Assembly (NCBI RefSeq): GCF_000568255.1
Contig: NZ_KK037166.1
Location: forward strand, 6,183,488 to 6,247,487
Reading direction: 5' to 3'
From: Kutzneria sp. 744
GTDB lineage: Bacteria > Actinomycetota > Actinomycetes > Mycobacteriales > Pseudonocardiaceae
Length of the DNA stretch: 64,000 bases
In this document: in pieces, positions 44,456 through 52,722 of the stretch
Layout of the letters: each line of letters begins with the position of its first letter
Position numbering within the stretch: position 1 is the stretch's first letter
The notes under the pieces: model-generated
Told to the model about the DNA's origin: nothing
Seen by the model: the letters and a program-made list of their open reading frames with translations, nothing else
The model's database searches: none
Translations under genes and position numbers: made by a program

Positions 44456-45279
44456 AGGTCGCGATCACCGGCTCCAGCGGCCTGATCGGGACCGCGTTGC
44501 GCGAGTCGTACGAGGGCGACGGCCACACCGTGGTTCGGCTGCCTCGGCAGGTGGACCGCTCGCAGGTCGACGGGGTCGATGTGGTGGTGAACCTGGCCGG
44601 CGCCGGCATCGGGGCGCGGCGGTGGACGCGGTCGTATCGGGACGTCATTCTGCGTTCCCGGGTCGACACGACGTCGGCGTTGGTGACGGCCATCGGCGAG
44701 GCCCGGAGGCCGCCCAAGGCGTTGTTGTCGGCTTCGGGCGTGAGCTACTACGGCGATCGCGGCGACGAGGTGCTGACCGAGGATTCTGTTGGCGGCGCGG
44801 GGTTTCTGCCTTCGGTCGTCCGCCAGTGGGAGGCCGCCGCCGCTGCGTCGGACATTCCCGTGTGCCACCTGCGTTTCGGCCTCGTCCTGTCCGCCGCCGG
44901 TGGCGTCCTGGCCGAGTTGCTGCCGTTGTTCCGGGCCGGTCTCGGCGCACGCTTCGGCTCTGGGCGGCAGTTCTGGAGCTGGATCTGCCTTGTGGACGCC
45001 GTGCGGGCCATCCGGGCGCTGCCCGGCGCGCAGGGGCCGCACAACATCACCGCTCCCGAACCGGTGCGCAACGACGAGTTCACCCGGGTTCTGGCGTCGG
45101 CGCTCGGTCGTCGAGCGGTGCTGCGGGTGCCGGGCTGGTCGCTGCGGCTGGCGCTGGGCGGTGTGGCCGGGGATGCGCTGGACAGCCTGCGGGTATTACC
45201 GAATCGCCTGGTCGAGGCCGGATTCCGGTTCGAGCACGAGACCGTCGCCACGGCGTTGGAACCGCTCGGGACGCGGTGA
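44452..45279 (+). CDS. TIGR01777-type NAD-dependent epimerase-like protein
   Basis: A 275-residue SDR of the YfcH/TIGR01777 family. It has VAITGSSGLIGTAL (cofactor loop), VVNLAGAGIGARRWT, a SASGVSYYGDRGDEVL active-site region, FGLVLSAAGG, WSWICLVDAVRAI and, at the C-terminus, a DUF1731-like segment (RVPGWSLRLALGGVAGDAL). The substrate is unknown; family members occur in cell-division and plastid contexts. Co-translated with the small membrane protein, so expressed with eccC. Confidence 0.88.
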   Translation: MKVAITGSSGLIGTALRESYEGDGHTVVRLPRQVDRSQVDGVDVVVNLAGAGIGARRWTRSYRDVILRSRVDTTSALVTAIGEARRPPKALLSASGVSYYGDRGDEVLTEDSVGGAGFLPSVVRQWEAAAAASDIPVCHLRFGLVLSAAGGVLAELLPLFRAGLGARFGSGRQFWSWICLVDAVRAIRALPGAQGPHNITAPEPVRNDEFTRVLASALGRRAVLRVPGWSLRLALGGVAGDALDSLRVLPNRLVEAGFRFEHETVATALEPLGTR

Positions 45280-45305
45280 CGTCGGATGGGGAAGGGAGGT
45301 GTCGC

Positions 45306-47063
45306 GTGACGTTCTCACAGGCTGAACTGGTGGCCCAGGCCGGTGTCGACCCCTGGGCGTTGCGTGACAAGCTGAAGGCGGGCGATCCCGCGCAGATCGA
45401 GACGCTCGCCGCCGCCTTCTACGGTGCGGGCGGCGACATGGCCGAATCCAACGCCGCCAAGCGGCAGGCGCAGGTCTACGTCGGCGAGGGCTACACCGTC
45501 AACGGCTCGTCGCCGGTCGACTTCGACGCCGAGGCCCGCGGCACCAAGCAGTCGCCCGACCACCTCAACGCCATCGCCAAGGTGCTCACCGGCGTCGCCG
45601 GCGACCTCGACCGCCAGACCGGCAGTGCCGTCAAGGAGATCGGCAGCCTGGAGAGCACGCTGTCCGGCATCAACGGCGAGTACACGACGTTCATGCAGGG
45701 CGTCGGCCACCACCTGCCGCCCGATGACCAGCAGTCGGCGCGGCAGGAGTTCCTGGACAAGGCCGTCGCCGCCGTGAAATCGAGCGGCACTCAGGTCACC
45801 AAGCTGGTGACCGACTACGAAGTGGCGCTGATGGGCTACCTCAAGCGGATGGGCGACCTGGGTTACGTGCCGTCGGCCAACCTGCAGGAGGGCCCGAACG
45901 TGCTCGACCTGACGCTGGACAACGCCGACGGCGAGCTCAACGGCGGCATCAACCCCAACCTGCCCACCGACCTCGCGACGTTGCAGAAGTTGTTGGACGC
46001 CGCCCGCGCCGACGGGCTCGACCCCAGGCGCTACGCCGCCCTGCTCCAGCAGTACTGGCTGGTCAAGGCGGCCAACGACGCCGGGATCGACCTGAGCAAG
46101 TGGGATCCCAAGGCCGGCGTCGACGGCAACCTGGGCAACATCATGAACGTGTACAAGTTCTACGGTCAGCTGTTCCTGGACCATCCCGAGTTGCAGTGGG
46201 CCGGCATGGCCAACATGATCGGGCCCTCCTTCGCCGGCGGCTTCATGGACCTGGACAGCATGAAGGACTTCACGCACGGCCTGGCCGACAAGATCAACTC
46301 GCTGCCGCCCGAGCTGCGCGCCGCGGTTCCGCAGGAGCTGCGCGACCTGGCGTCGGCCGGGGCCAACCTGACCGCCGGCGAGCTGGGCTGGTTCGAGAAC
46401 AAGTTCCTGGCCATGCAGAAGCACATCTTCATCGACCAGGGCTCCATGCACGAGGCCTACGTCAACGGCGGCACCGGGGCCATCGACGAGATGCGCCGGG
46501 CCGGGCTGATCGACGACCGCGCCGCCAACGCGTGGAGCGACATCGCCAGCGGCGATCCCGGGCGGATCCAGCACGGCAACACCGACCTGCTCTACCGCGA
46601 GCAGAACCAGGTCATCGCCAAGCAGTACGACGAGATGTACAACCATGACGGCGTCGTCGGCAAGGCGATGACCTACGGCATGACCGTGGCCGGGCAGGCC
46701 TCCATTCCCGGCACCAAGACGCCCGGCGAGTACAAGCCGCTCACCGTCGGCGCCGACGTCACCGTTCCCGGCCTGTTCGCCGACGAAACCGTGGGCGCCC
46801 ACGTGACAACACCGCTGCCCTCGTTCAACGTGGCCGACCGTGATCACCGGTGGGACTACGTCACCCACGACACGTTGCCGGCGTACCAGAAGCTGTTGGC
46901 CGAGCATCCGGATCAGGCGCGGGCCATCGTCGCCTCGTCCGTGCCGGATCGGGTCGCCGACCAGCGGTTGGAGCACCGGTGGCCGCTGCTGGCCGAGCAC
47001 ATGCTCAACGACTGGGACCTCGACGTCGACGCCGACGTCCGCTTCCACTGGCCGTGGTCATGA
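45306..47063 (+). CDS. Large T7SS cargo-like protein A
   Basis: A 585-residue, largely helical protein without a signal peptide. The first about 180 residues form a domain also found in protein B (48,471-50,804): GDPAQIETLAAAFYGAGGDM, YVGEGYTVNGSSPVDFDA, GVAGDLDRQT, HHLPPDDQQSARQEFLDKAVAAVK and DLGYVPS. It resembles the N-terminal helical (WXG100-like/TPR-type) domains of actinobacterial ESX-secreted proteins. The C-terminal 400 residues match no toxin fold I can name. GGAGG precedes GTG 45,306. The next gene, a lipoprotein, overlaps its stop (ATGA). Secretion through the adjacent ESX pore is inference. Confidence 0.75.
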   Translation: MTFSQAELVAQAGVDPWALRDKLKAGDPAQIETLAAAFYGAGGDMAESNAAKRQAQVYVGEGYTVNGSSPVDFDAEARGTKQSPDHLNAIAKVLTGVAGDLDRQTGSAVKEIGSLESTLSGINGEYTTFMQGVGHHLPPDDQQSARQEFLDKAVAAVKSSGTQVTKLVTDYEVALMGYLKRMGDLGYVPSANLQEGPNVLDLTLDNADGELNGGINPNLPTDLATLQKLLDAARADGLDPRRYAALLQQYWLVKAANDAGIDLSKWDPKAGVDGNLGNIMNVYKFYGQLFLDHPELQWAGMANMIGPSFAGGFMDLDSMKDFTHGLADKINSLPPELRAAVPQELRDLASAGANLTAGELGWFENKFLAMQKHIFIDQGSMHEAYVNGGTGAIDEMRRAGLIDDRAANAWSDIASGDPGRIQHGNTDLLYREQNQVIAKQYDEMYNHDGVVGKAMTYGMTVAGQASIPGTKTPGEYKPLTVGADVTVPGLFADETVGAHVTTPLPSFNVADRDHRWDYVTHDTLPAYQKLLAEHPDQARAIVASSVPDRVADQRLEHRWPLLAEHMLNDWDLDVDADVRFHWPWS

Positions 47064-48043
47064 GGCGGCTGGCCGTTCTTCTCCTTCTCCTGCTTGGAGG
47101 TTGCACCGTGAGCACACCCGTCGCGCCGTCCCTGGTGCACGACGACAAGGCGACGATCGACCTCACGCGGAAGCCGACCCGGGCCGACTTCGGCTTCGCC
47201 GACGGCCGTAACGACCGGTCGTACCAGCGCGGGTCGGGGGTCGACGCCATCGTCACCACCGTCGTGCTGCCCACCGGCACCTTGCACATTCCCGCTTTCG
47301 GCATCACCGCCGACGGCGGCGACTTCGCCGGCGCGGTTTCGCTGCCGCCGCAGCACATAGTCGTGCAGCGCAAGTTCGATCGGGCCGCCCAGGCCCAGCA
47401 GAGCCTGCTCGCCGACGCCCCCACCCTCGGTCTGTCCACACAGGACGTCCGTGACCAGCTCTCCCGCGTCACCGGCGCCACCATCGGCTCCAGCGTCGTC
47501 GACGGTCTCGTGCGGAACTGGTTGGCCGCCTACGTCGAGGTCATCGGCTACGAGGACGGCGCCGTCGGCGTCAACTACACCTTCACCATCGACCAGTTCC
47601 ACAACGACGCCATCGACGCCGTTGTGCACGACGGCGTTTTCCCCATCGACCTGACCCATAGGCCGTCCCGCGCCGAGCTCGCCTTCCGCGACGGCTTCCC
47701 CACCGCCCGCGTGCAACCGGCATGGAACGCCACCCTGTCGGTTCGGTTGGAGTTGCCCGGCGGCGTCATCCAGCGCCCCGTCCGCAGCGTCGACTCCACC
47801 GCCACCCAGACCGTGGTGTCATTGGCCTCCAGCAGCATCGCCGACGCCCAGGCTTTCCTAGCCGCCGACGCTCCCGCTCTCGGCGTGGACCCCGGTTCGG
47901 TGTGGGACGGCGCCGGCCACGTCAAGAAGACCCTGCCCGGCCTGCGCACGGCCTTCTACGACGTCTCCGTCACCGTCGACGCCACCCTCGGCCAGCCCGG
48001 CTCCTTCGCCGCCTCGCTGTCGTACACCTTCACCTACCACTAG
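47060..48043 (+). CDS. Lipoprotein coupled to cargo-like protein A
   Basis: A 327-residue lipoprotein: MRRLAVLLLLLLGGCTV, with the lipobox LGGC and Cys at about 15. The mature part seems to be an internal duplication: IDLTRKPTRADFGFADGRND and IDLTHRPSRAELAFRDGFPT head two halves of about 150 residues, each with LLADAPTLGL or FLAADAPALGV and a closing YTFT strand. It is translated together with the large protein upstream. A cell-surface partner or immunity role is inferred from the pairing. Confidence 0.75.
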   Translation: MRRLAVLLLLLLGGCTVSTPVAPSLVHDDKATIDLTRKPTRADFGFADGRNDRSYQRGSGVDAIVTTVVLPTGTLHIPAFGITADGGDFAGAVSLPPQHIVVQRKFDRAAQAQQSLLADAPTLGLSTQDVRDQLSRVTGATIGSSVVDGLVRNWLAAYVEVIGYEDGAVGVNYTFTIDQFHNDAIDAVVHDGVFPIDLTHRPSRAELAFRDGFPTARVQPAWNATLSVRLELPGGVIQRPVRSVDSTATQTVVSLASSSIADAQAFLAADAPALGVDPGSVWDGAGHVKKTLPGLRTAFYDVSVTVDATLGQPGSFAASLSYTFTYH

Positions 48044-48474
48044 CAGGAGGCATATCCGTCGATCCGCACATATTCGGCCTTGGGCACGGTGACGGTCAGC
48101 ACCGTGGCATGATCCGATGTCAGCGCCATCTGCGCCGGATCGTCGTCGTTCGACCGCTGGATGAAGCGGATCTCGTCGAGCTTGATCGCCTGATCGGCCG
48201 TGGCCAGCACGTTCTGCTCCGCGCTGTACTGGTTCTCCTTGGCCAACTGCGCGATCACCGGCGCCGACCACTTCACCGCCGCCCAGTGAGCGTCCTTGCA
48301 CTGTCCGATGTAGACGTCCGGGGTGGATGCCAGATAGCCCATCCGCACCAGCGCCTTGCCGAAGGCCTCGATGTCCGATCGTACGGTCGGACGATCGTCC
48401 CGGGGCGCCGACTGCCCCGAGCAGCCGACACAGCATGCGAACGCCGTCACGAGGGCGATCACCGTGCGCTTCAC
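48040..48474 (-). CDS. Lipoprotein coupled to cargo-like protein B
   Basis: A 144-residue lipoprotein: ALVTAFACCVGCSGQ has a lipobox around VGC. The mature part contains DIEAFGKALVRMGYLAS, GQCKDAHWAAVKWS and a final GYASC, whose cysteines could pair. It shows no clear similarity to the lipoprotein of pair A. GTG 48,474 overlaps the stop of protein B by 4 nt. Its stop codon overlaps that of the opposite lipoprotein gene (CTAG at 48,040-48,043), so the two pairs are exactly tail-to-tail. Confidence 0.75.
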   Translation of the reverse strand: MKRTVIALVTAFACCVGCSGQSAPRDDRPTVRSDIEAFGKALVRMGYLASTPDVYIGQCKDAHWAAVKWSAPVIAQLAKENQYSAEQNVLATADQAIKLDEIRFIQRSNDDDPAQMALTSDHATVLTVTVPKAEYVRIDGYASC

Positions 48475-50804
48475 TTGCCACCAGCCAAGTTGTATCCGTG
48501 GTCGAACCGACCGGCGGCGTTGTTGGCCTGCTCGTACACCGAGGCGCCCTGCCCGAGCGTGCCCTCGGACTCGTTCGCCACGCCGCTCATGTAGTCGTAG
48601 TACGCCTTCTTCAGGGTGTCGTCGCTCATGACCTGGGCGACGTTGAGCATGTGCCCGTGGCCGTCGAGCAGTTGCGGCGGAATCTTGTCGGTGCCCGGAT
48701 AACCGGCCTCCTGCAGGATCGCGGTGCGCTCGTAGTCGCCGACCATGGCCACCTCGTGGCCGTTGTCCTTGAGCGCTTCGAGCTGCTGCTCGGAGCCGGC
48801 GGGCGCGCCGTAGACGCTCTCCAGCCCCATGTTCGTGGTGTGCTTCATGGCGTCCCACACCGAATCGGACACCTTGAGGAAGGCGCCGCCGGCCGCCTCG
48901 GCCAGCTTGCCGGCCGGGATCATGTCGACGCCCGCGGACAGGATGCCCTTCATGATCTCCTTGGCGTGCTCCTCGCTCTCCACCTGCTCGCCGACGACCT
49001 CGACCGCGGCACTGTTCTCCGAGCCGGCCACCGAGCCGTAGGCCTGGGAGACGTCATCGAGGTAGTGCGCGGACTGGTTGTGGTGCAACAGGTCCACGTC
49101 GCCTCGCGCGCCGGCGAGCATCGCGTTGTGCGCGGCCTGCCCGGCCGCCGAGTCGAAGATCTTCGTCGCCTCCGGGTTGCCGGCGAAGGTCTTCGCGAAC
49201 TCCTGGGCCAGCTCCGGCGGCACCTCGAACGCGGCGTTGTCGCCGAGCAGCTTGCCGTTCGCGTCCACGGGCAGGACCTCGTCGCCATGAGTTCGGTAGC
49301 CGGCGGCCATCTCCTGCACGTAGGAGCCGCCGATCTTGGCGAAGTTCTGGGCGGCGATCGGCGGCACGTCCTTGCTGTCGTGGGCCATGTCGTTGAACAG
49401 GGCCTTGGCGAAGGTGACGGCCTCGGGGCTGTGGCTGCCGTCGGTCTCGTTGTCGGCGCCGGCGGCGGCCTCGAAGGCGGCCCCGTAGCCGTGGGCGATG
49501 GAGCCGGTGGAGTCGTCCTTGCCGTACTCGACGAGCTTGTGGATGTTGTCCTGGTAGGCGGCGGTGGGGTCGCCGTGGATGTGCACGTCGGTGCCGGGCT
49601 GGCCCATGGTGGCCAGGGCCTCGCGGGCGGCCACGGGGTTGCCGCCGAGGTCCTGGGTCCAGGCGGCGACGACGTCGTCGGGAACGCCTACGTCGTAAGG
49701 GAAGGAGCCGGCGGGGCCGCCGCGGAAGCCCATGCCACCGAAGCCCTCGGCGCCGTGCTGGGCGAACTCGTCCAGGGCGTTGGCCCGGGCGGCCTGGGCG
49801 AGCCAGTCGGGCGGGAAGTGGCCGTTGGAGGCCATCGCGGCGCGGCTCCATGAGGTGGCTGCCTCGCGAGGCGGCACCAGGAACTGGTCGGCGACGGCCT
49901 TCATGCCGGGATCGTCATTGGCATTGCTGACTGCGGTGCCGAAAGCGTGGCTGAACGTTTTGAGATCTTCGGCGGCGGTGTGGCTGCCGCTGGCTTGGAG
50001 CATGCTCGGCAGGATCTGGCTGAGCTGCGGCCCGAGTTCGCCGTAGAAGGCGGAGGCGAAATAGGGATCATCCATGTACGGCGCGATCTCACCGGCCACG
50101 GTGTGCGCGTTGCGGGCCCAGTTCTCATCGAGCGAGTGGTTGTTCTTGAGATCATCGGCGTACTTCTTGGCCAATGTCTGAAGATTTTTCACGTAAGCGT
50201 CGGCATCGGCGCCGAGATCCTCGAGCTGGCTCGGCGGCACATAACCAAGATCGGACATCGTCCGCTGCGCGCCGAAAAGCGTCTCCTCATATCCGGTGAG
50301 CAGCTGGTGCACGGCGCCGCCGTGAGCCTTGACCGCGGCCACGGCCTGATTGACGAAATCGTCCCGCGCGGCCTGGCGGTCGTCCGGCGGCAGGTGGTGG
50401 CCGGTCTGCTGCATGAAGGCGCCCCACTGCTGCTCGATCGCGGCCAGCTCGCCGTTCAGGCCGTTGACCTCGGACGTCGCCTTGCTGATGGCCCCGTCCA
50501 GGTCGCCGGCCACGGTGTCCAGCGTCCTGCCGATCTGCTGGAGGTGCTCCGGACTGGTCTTCGTGCCCGCGGCCTGGGCGTCGAAGTCCACCGGTGAGGC
50601 CCCGTTGACCTGGTAGCCCTCGCCGACGTAGTGCTGGGCCTTCTGCTGATAGGAGTTCGACGTGGTCATGTCGCCGCCGGCCTTGTAGAACGCCGCCGCG
50701 AGACCCTCCACCTGAGCCGGATCGCCCTTGGCCAGCCGGCCCTGCTCTTTCCACGGGTCGAATCCGGCCTTCTGGGCGAGTTCGTCGTTGGAAATCAGGT
50801 CCAT
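48471..50804 (-). CDS. Large T7SS cargo-like protein B
   Basis: A 777-residue helical protein without a signal peptide. Its first about 170 residues mirror protein A: GDPAQVEGLAAAFYKAGGDM, YVGEGYQVNGASPVDFDA, TVAGDLDGAISK, GHHLPPDDRQAARDDFVNQA and DLGYVPPS. The central part (GELGPQLSQILPSMLQASG, DDPGMKAVADQFLVP) resembles long helical repeats of DUF6571-like proteins. A late hydrophobic stretch (EIMKGILSAGVDMIPAGKLAEAAGGAFLKV) could insert into or cross a membrane. ATG 50,804 follows GAGAGG; a longer frame reaches 50,897. Co-translated with the downstream lipoprotein. Confidence 0.75.
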   Translation of the reverse strand: MDLISNDELAQKAGFDPWKEQGRLAKGDPAQVEGLAAAFYKAGGDMTTSNSYQQKAQHYVGEGYQVNGASPVDFDAQAAGTKTSPEHLQQIGRTLDTVAGDLDGAISKATSEVNGLNGELAAIEQQWGAFMQQTGHHLPPDDRQAARDDFVNQAVAAVKAHGGAVHQLLTGYEETLFGAQRTMSDLGYVPPSQLEDLGADADAYVKNLQTLAKKYADDLKNNHSLDENWARNAHTVAGEIAPYMDDPYFASAFYGELGPQLSQILPSMLQASGSHTAAEDLKTFSHAFGTAVSNANDDPGMKAVADQFLVPPREAATSWSRAAMASNGHFPPDWLAQAARANALDEFAQHGAEGFGGMGFRGGPAGSFPYDVGVPDDVVAAWTQDLGGNPVAAREALATMGQPGTDVHIHGDPTAAYQDNIHKLVEYGKDDSTGSIAHGYGAAFEAAAGADNETDGSHSPEAVTFAKALFNDMAHDSKDVPPIAAQNFAKIGGSYVQEMAAGYRTHGDEVLPVDANGKLLGDNAAFEVPPELAQEFAKTFAGNPEATKIFDSAAGQAAHNAMLAGARGDVDLLHHNQSAHYLDDVSQAYGSVAGSENSAAVEVVGEQVESEEHAKEIMKGILSAGVDMIPAGKLAEAAGGAFLKVSDSVWDAMKHTTNMGLESVYGAPAGSEQQLEALKDNGHEVAMVGDYERTAILQEAGYPGTDKIPPQLLDGHGHMLNVAQVMSDDTLKKAYYDYMSGVANESEGTLGQGASVYEQANNAAGRFDHGYNLAGGK

Positions 50805-50905
50805 GGTCGCGGCCTCTCGTCCCCGAAACTGGTCCGAGGATAGGGGAGGATCCGTCACCTGGCCGCCGATCGGCGCAACCGTCACCCACTGGCACACTGG
50901 GTCCC

Positions 50906-51463
50906 ATGGTCAAGACGGCGCAGATGGCAGTGGTCGGCACCGCACTCGTCCTCGGCGGCCTGCTCACCGCCTGCACCGGCGACCCGGGCACGGCCGGCCC
51001 CACGTCCACATCGGTCACGACCTCGGCCGCGCCGACCACGACCACGGCGGCCACGACCACGACGACCAGCCGGAACCTGGCCCTGCCGCCCGGCGTCGGC
51101 CCGTTCAACAGCGCGGTCTGCGTCGCGAACCTCTACGCCTCCGGCGTGGTCAACGGCCTGATTCCCTACCTCAACCAGGTGAAGAAAGGCCGCCCGATCA
51201 GCGATGCGGGCTGGCAGGACATTCAGACGACGCTCCCCGACGCCATCGCCAGCTCCACGCCGCAGCGTGGCCTTCTCCAGCAGTACGGCGTGCCCGCGAC
51301 CTTTCCCGCCTATCAGGACTCGGACGATCTGCTGGCGGCGATGAACGCGGTGCTCGACGCGGGAAAGGCGAAAGACACCGCCAAGCTGGCCCAAGCCTTT
51401 GATCAGCTGCAGACGGCCAGCGCGCTGTTCGGCGAGGACTGCGGCGCCCTCACCCGCGGTTGA
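50906..51463 (+). CDS. Secreted lipoprotein with a threonine-rich linker
   Basis: A 185-residue lipoprotein. The signal peptide ends in LLTAC (Cys about 23), followed by a long Thr/Ser/Pro linker (residues 27-56) that probably spans the cell wall, then a helical domain (FNSAVCVANLYASGVVNGLIPYLNQV ... FGEDCGAL) with two cysteines. It diverges from protein B over 101 bp and precedes the esx operon. Function unknown. Confidence 0.75.
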   Translation: MVKTAQMAVVGTALVLGGLLTACTGDPGTAGPTSTSVTTSAAPTTTTAATTTTTSRNLALPPGVGPFNSAVCVANLYASGVVNGLIPYLNQVKKGRPISDAGWQDIQTTLPDAIASSTPQRGLLQQYGVPATFPAYQDSDDLLAAMNAVLDAGKAKDTAKLAQAFDQLQTASALFGEDCGALTRG

Positions 51464-51470
51464 TCTTTTG

Positions 51471-51501
51471 AGGGGCTACTCAGAGTAGCGCTCACTCCCC
51501 T
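51471..51501 (+). terminator. Hairpin between the lipoprotein gene and the esx operon
   Basis: CTACTC-A-GAGTAG (51,476-51,488) sits inside outer arms AGGGG (51,471-51,475) and CCCCT (51,497-51,501). It lies right after the lipoprotein stop. It could end that transcript or regulate the next one; no T-run follows. Confidence 0.4.
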
Positions 51502-51660
51502 GAGTTGACGAAAACGACTCCGCCGTTTGCCGAGCCGTTCTACAGTGACTTCACGGGCAAGGGGAACCGCACCCGGCGCTCGGTTCGTCTGACCGACTGC
51601 CGTCATGAATGGACAGTGGGGCGGTCTCACCAACGACAGACCAGTACAGGGAGGGTCTCC

Positions 51661-51993
51661 GTGAGCGGTCCGAAGATCGATCTGGCCACCGTGCAGGCGG
51701 CCGAGAACGTCGTGAACAACGCGGTGTCCGAGATGGAGGGCATCACGAAGAAGATTCTCGACCAGGCCGGGCTCAGCCAGGCCGCGATGAAGGCGCCGGC
51801 GGGCCAGGTCACCGCGTCCACCTTCGACCAGCTCGGTGGCGGTGGCCGCGCGCTGTCCGAGGTGCTGGGCCAGCTCAAGACCGATCTCGGCCGGCTGCGC
51901 GAGACCGCGCTGTCCGGTTCGGACCAGGCCACCCAGGCGGCCAAGGCGGCCTCGCCCGGCGGCCTGAGCACCAGCGTCGCGCAGGGAATGTGA
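51661..51993 (+). CDS. Small helical Esx-like protein
   Basis: A 110-residue protein with two predicted helices (LATVQAAENVVNNAVSEMEGITKKILDQAG and GRALSEVLGQLKTDLGRLRETAL) around a Gly-rich turn (QLGGGGRAL), and no signal peptide. It has the size and shape of an ESX-secreted partner but lacks a WXG. GTG 51,661 follows AGGGAGG; a longer upstream frame lacks coding character. It is the first gene of a six-gene block and lies 13 bp ahead of a true WXG100 gene, so they may form the secreted heterodimer. Confidence 0.75.
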   Translation: MSGPKIDLATVQAAENVVNNAVSEMEGITKKILDQAGLSQAAMKAPAGQVTASTFDQLGGGGRALSEVLGQLKTDLGRLRETALSGSDQATQAAKAASPGGLSTSVAQGM

Positions 51994-52006
51994 GGGGGAT
52001 TCGGCT

Positions 52007-52303
52007 ATGACCGACTACATCGAGTTCAACACCGAGCAGATCTCGCAGATCGCCTCGGCCACCCGTGGCCACCAGTCCGACTGGGACGGTGTGTGGGAAG
52101 GCGTGCGCAGCAAGCTGTCCAGCACCGTCTCCGAGGCGCTCGACTCGCTGACCGGCTCCTCGCTGCAGGACCGCACCAACGAGTACCACCGCAAGACCGA
52201 GCAGTACACGGCGCAGCTCAACTCGCAGCAGCTGGCGGTGGGCAAGGTCGGCGACATCGCCACCGAGACCAACCGGAACATGAGCAACGTCATTCGAGGC
52301 TGA
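52007..52303 (+). CDS. WXG100-family Esx protein
   Basis: A 98-residue helical hairpin. The turn carries WDGVWEGVR, giving two overlapping WXG motifs (Trp26-Gly28 and Trp30-Gly32). The flanking helices are FNTEQISQIASATRGHQSD and a long C-terminal one ending NMSNVIRG. Such proteins leave the cell as dimers through the ESX pore. GAGGGGG precedes the ATG. Its probable partner is the 110-residue protein just upstream. Confidence 0.85.
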   Translation: MTDYIEFNTEQISQIASATRGHQSDWDGVWEGVRSKLSSTVSEALDSLTGSSLQDRTNEYHRKTEQYTAQLNSQQLAVGKVGDIATETNRNMSNVIRG

Positions 52304-52374
52304 CCGGGTCGACCCGACGCGGACACCGGGGGCTCCGGTGTCTGGTCGGCGTCCCGCGGGGAGGGTAGGCATCC

Positions 52375-52722
52375 ATGGGGAACCAGCTGTTCGGGTGGTC
52401 CGACGACCAGAAGGTCGTGCTCGACCCCGACCTGCTCAACGAGGCGGCCAGCCGGCTCAAGCAGCAGGGGGGTGACGAGCTCGTCAACCAGTTGAGGAAC
52501 GCGTTGGCGCCACCCGGGGCGTTCGGCCAGATCGACGGCGGTCTGTCCGCGCAGGTGCGACTCACGCACATGTTCACCTCGCTGCAGTCCGAGCTGGCGA
52601 AGGTCGGCCTGGACATGCAGGACCTCGCCGCCCGCACGCTGGCCGCGCGGCAGATGGCCATCCAGGCCAACGCCGACACGACGCACGCCGCCAACAACGG
52701 CGCCCCGAATGGCGGACGATGA
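52375..52722 (+). CDS. ESX-block protein of unknown function
   Basis: A 115-residue helical protein (DPDLLNEAASRLKQQGGDELVNQLRNAL, then LTHMFTSLQSELAKVGLDMQDLAARTLAARQMAIQA). It ends in a short disordered tail and has no signal peptide. GGGAGG lies ahead of the ATG at 52,375. Its stop overlaps the start of the PPE-like gene (ATGATG), suggesting a joint complex, as with PE-PPE pairs, although no PE motif is present. Confidence 0.7.
   Translation: MGNQLFGWSDDQKVVLDPDLLNEAASRLKQQGGDELVNQLRNALAPPGAFGQIDGGLSAQVRLTHMFTSLQSELAKVGLDMQDLAARTLAARQMAIQANADTTHAANNGAPNGGR

Noticed and set aside
45306-50804. Named toxin domains (nuclease, NADase, lipase) in the cargo-like proteins
   Set aside because: I looked for HNH, Ntox, TNT or GxSxG signatures in the C-terminal halves and saw none that are convincing.
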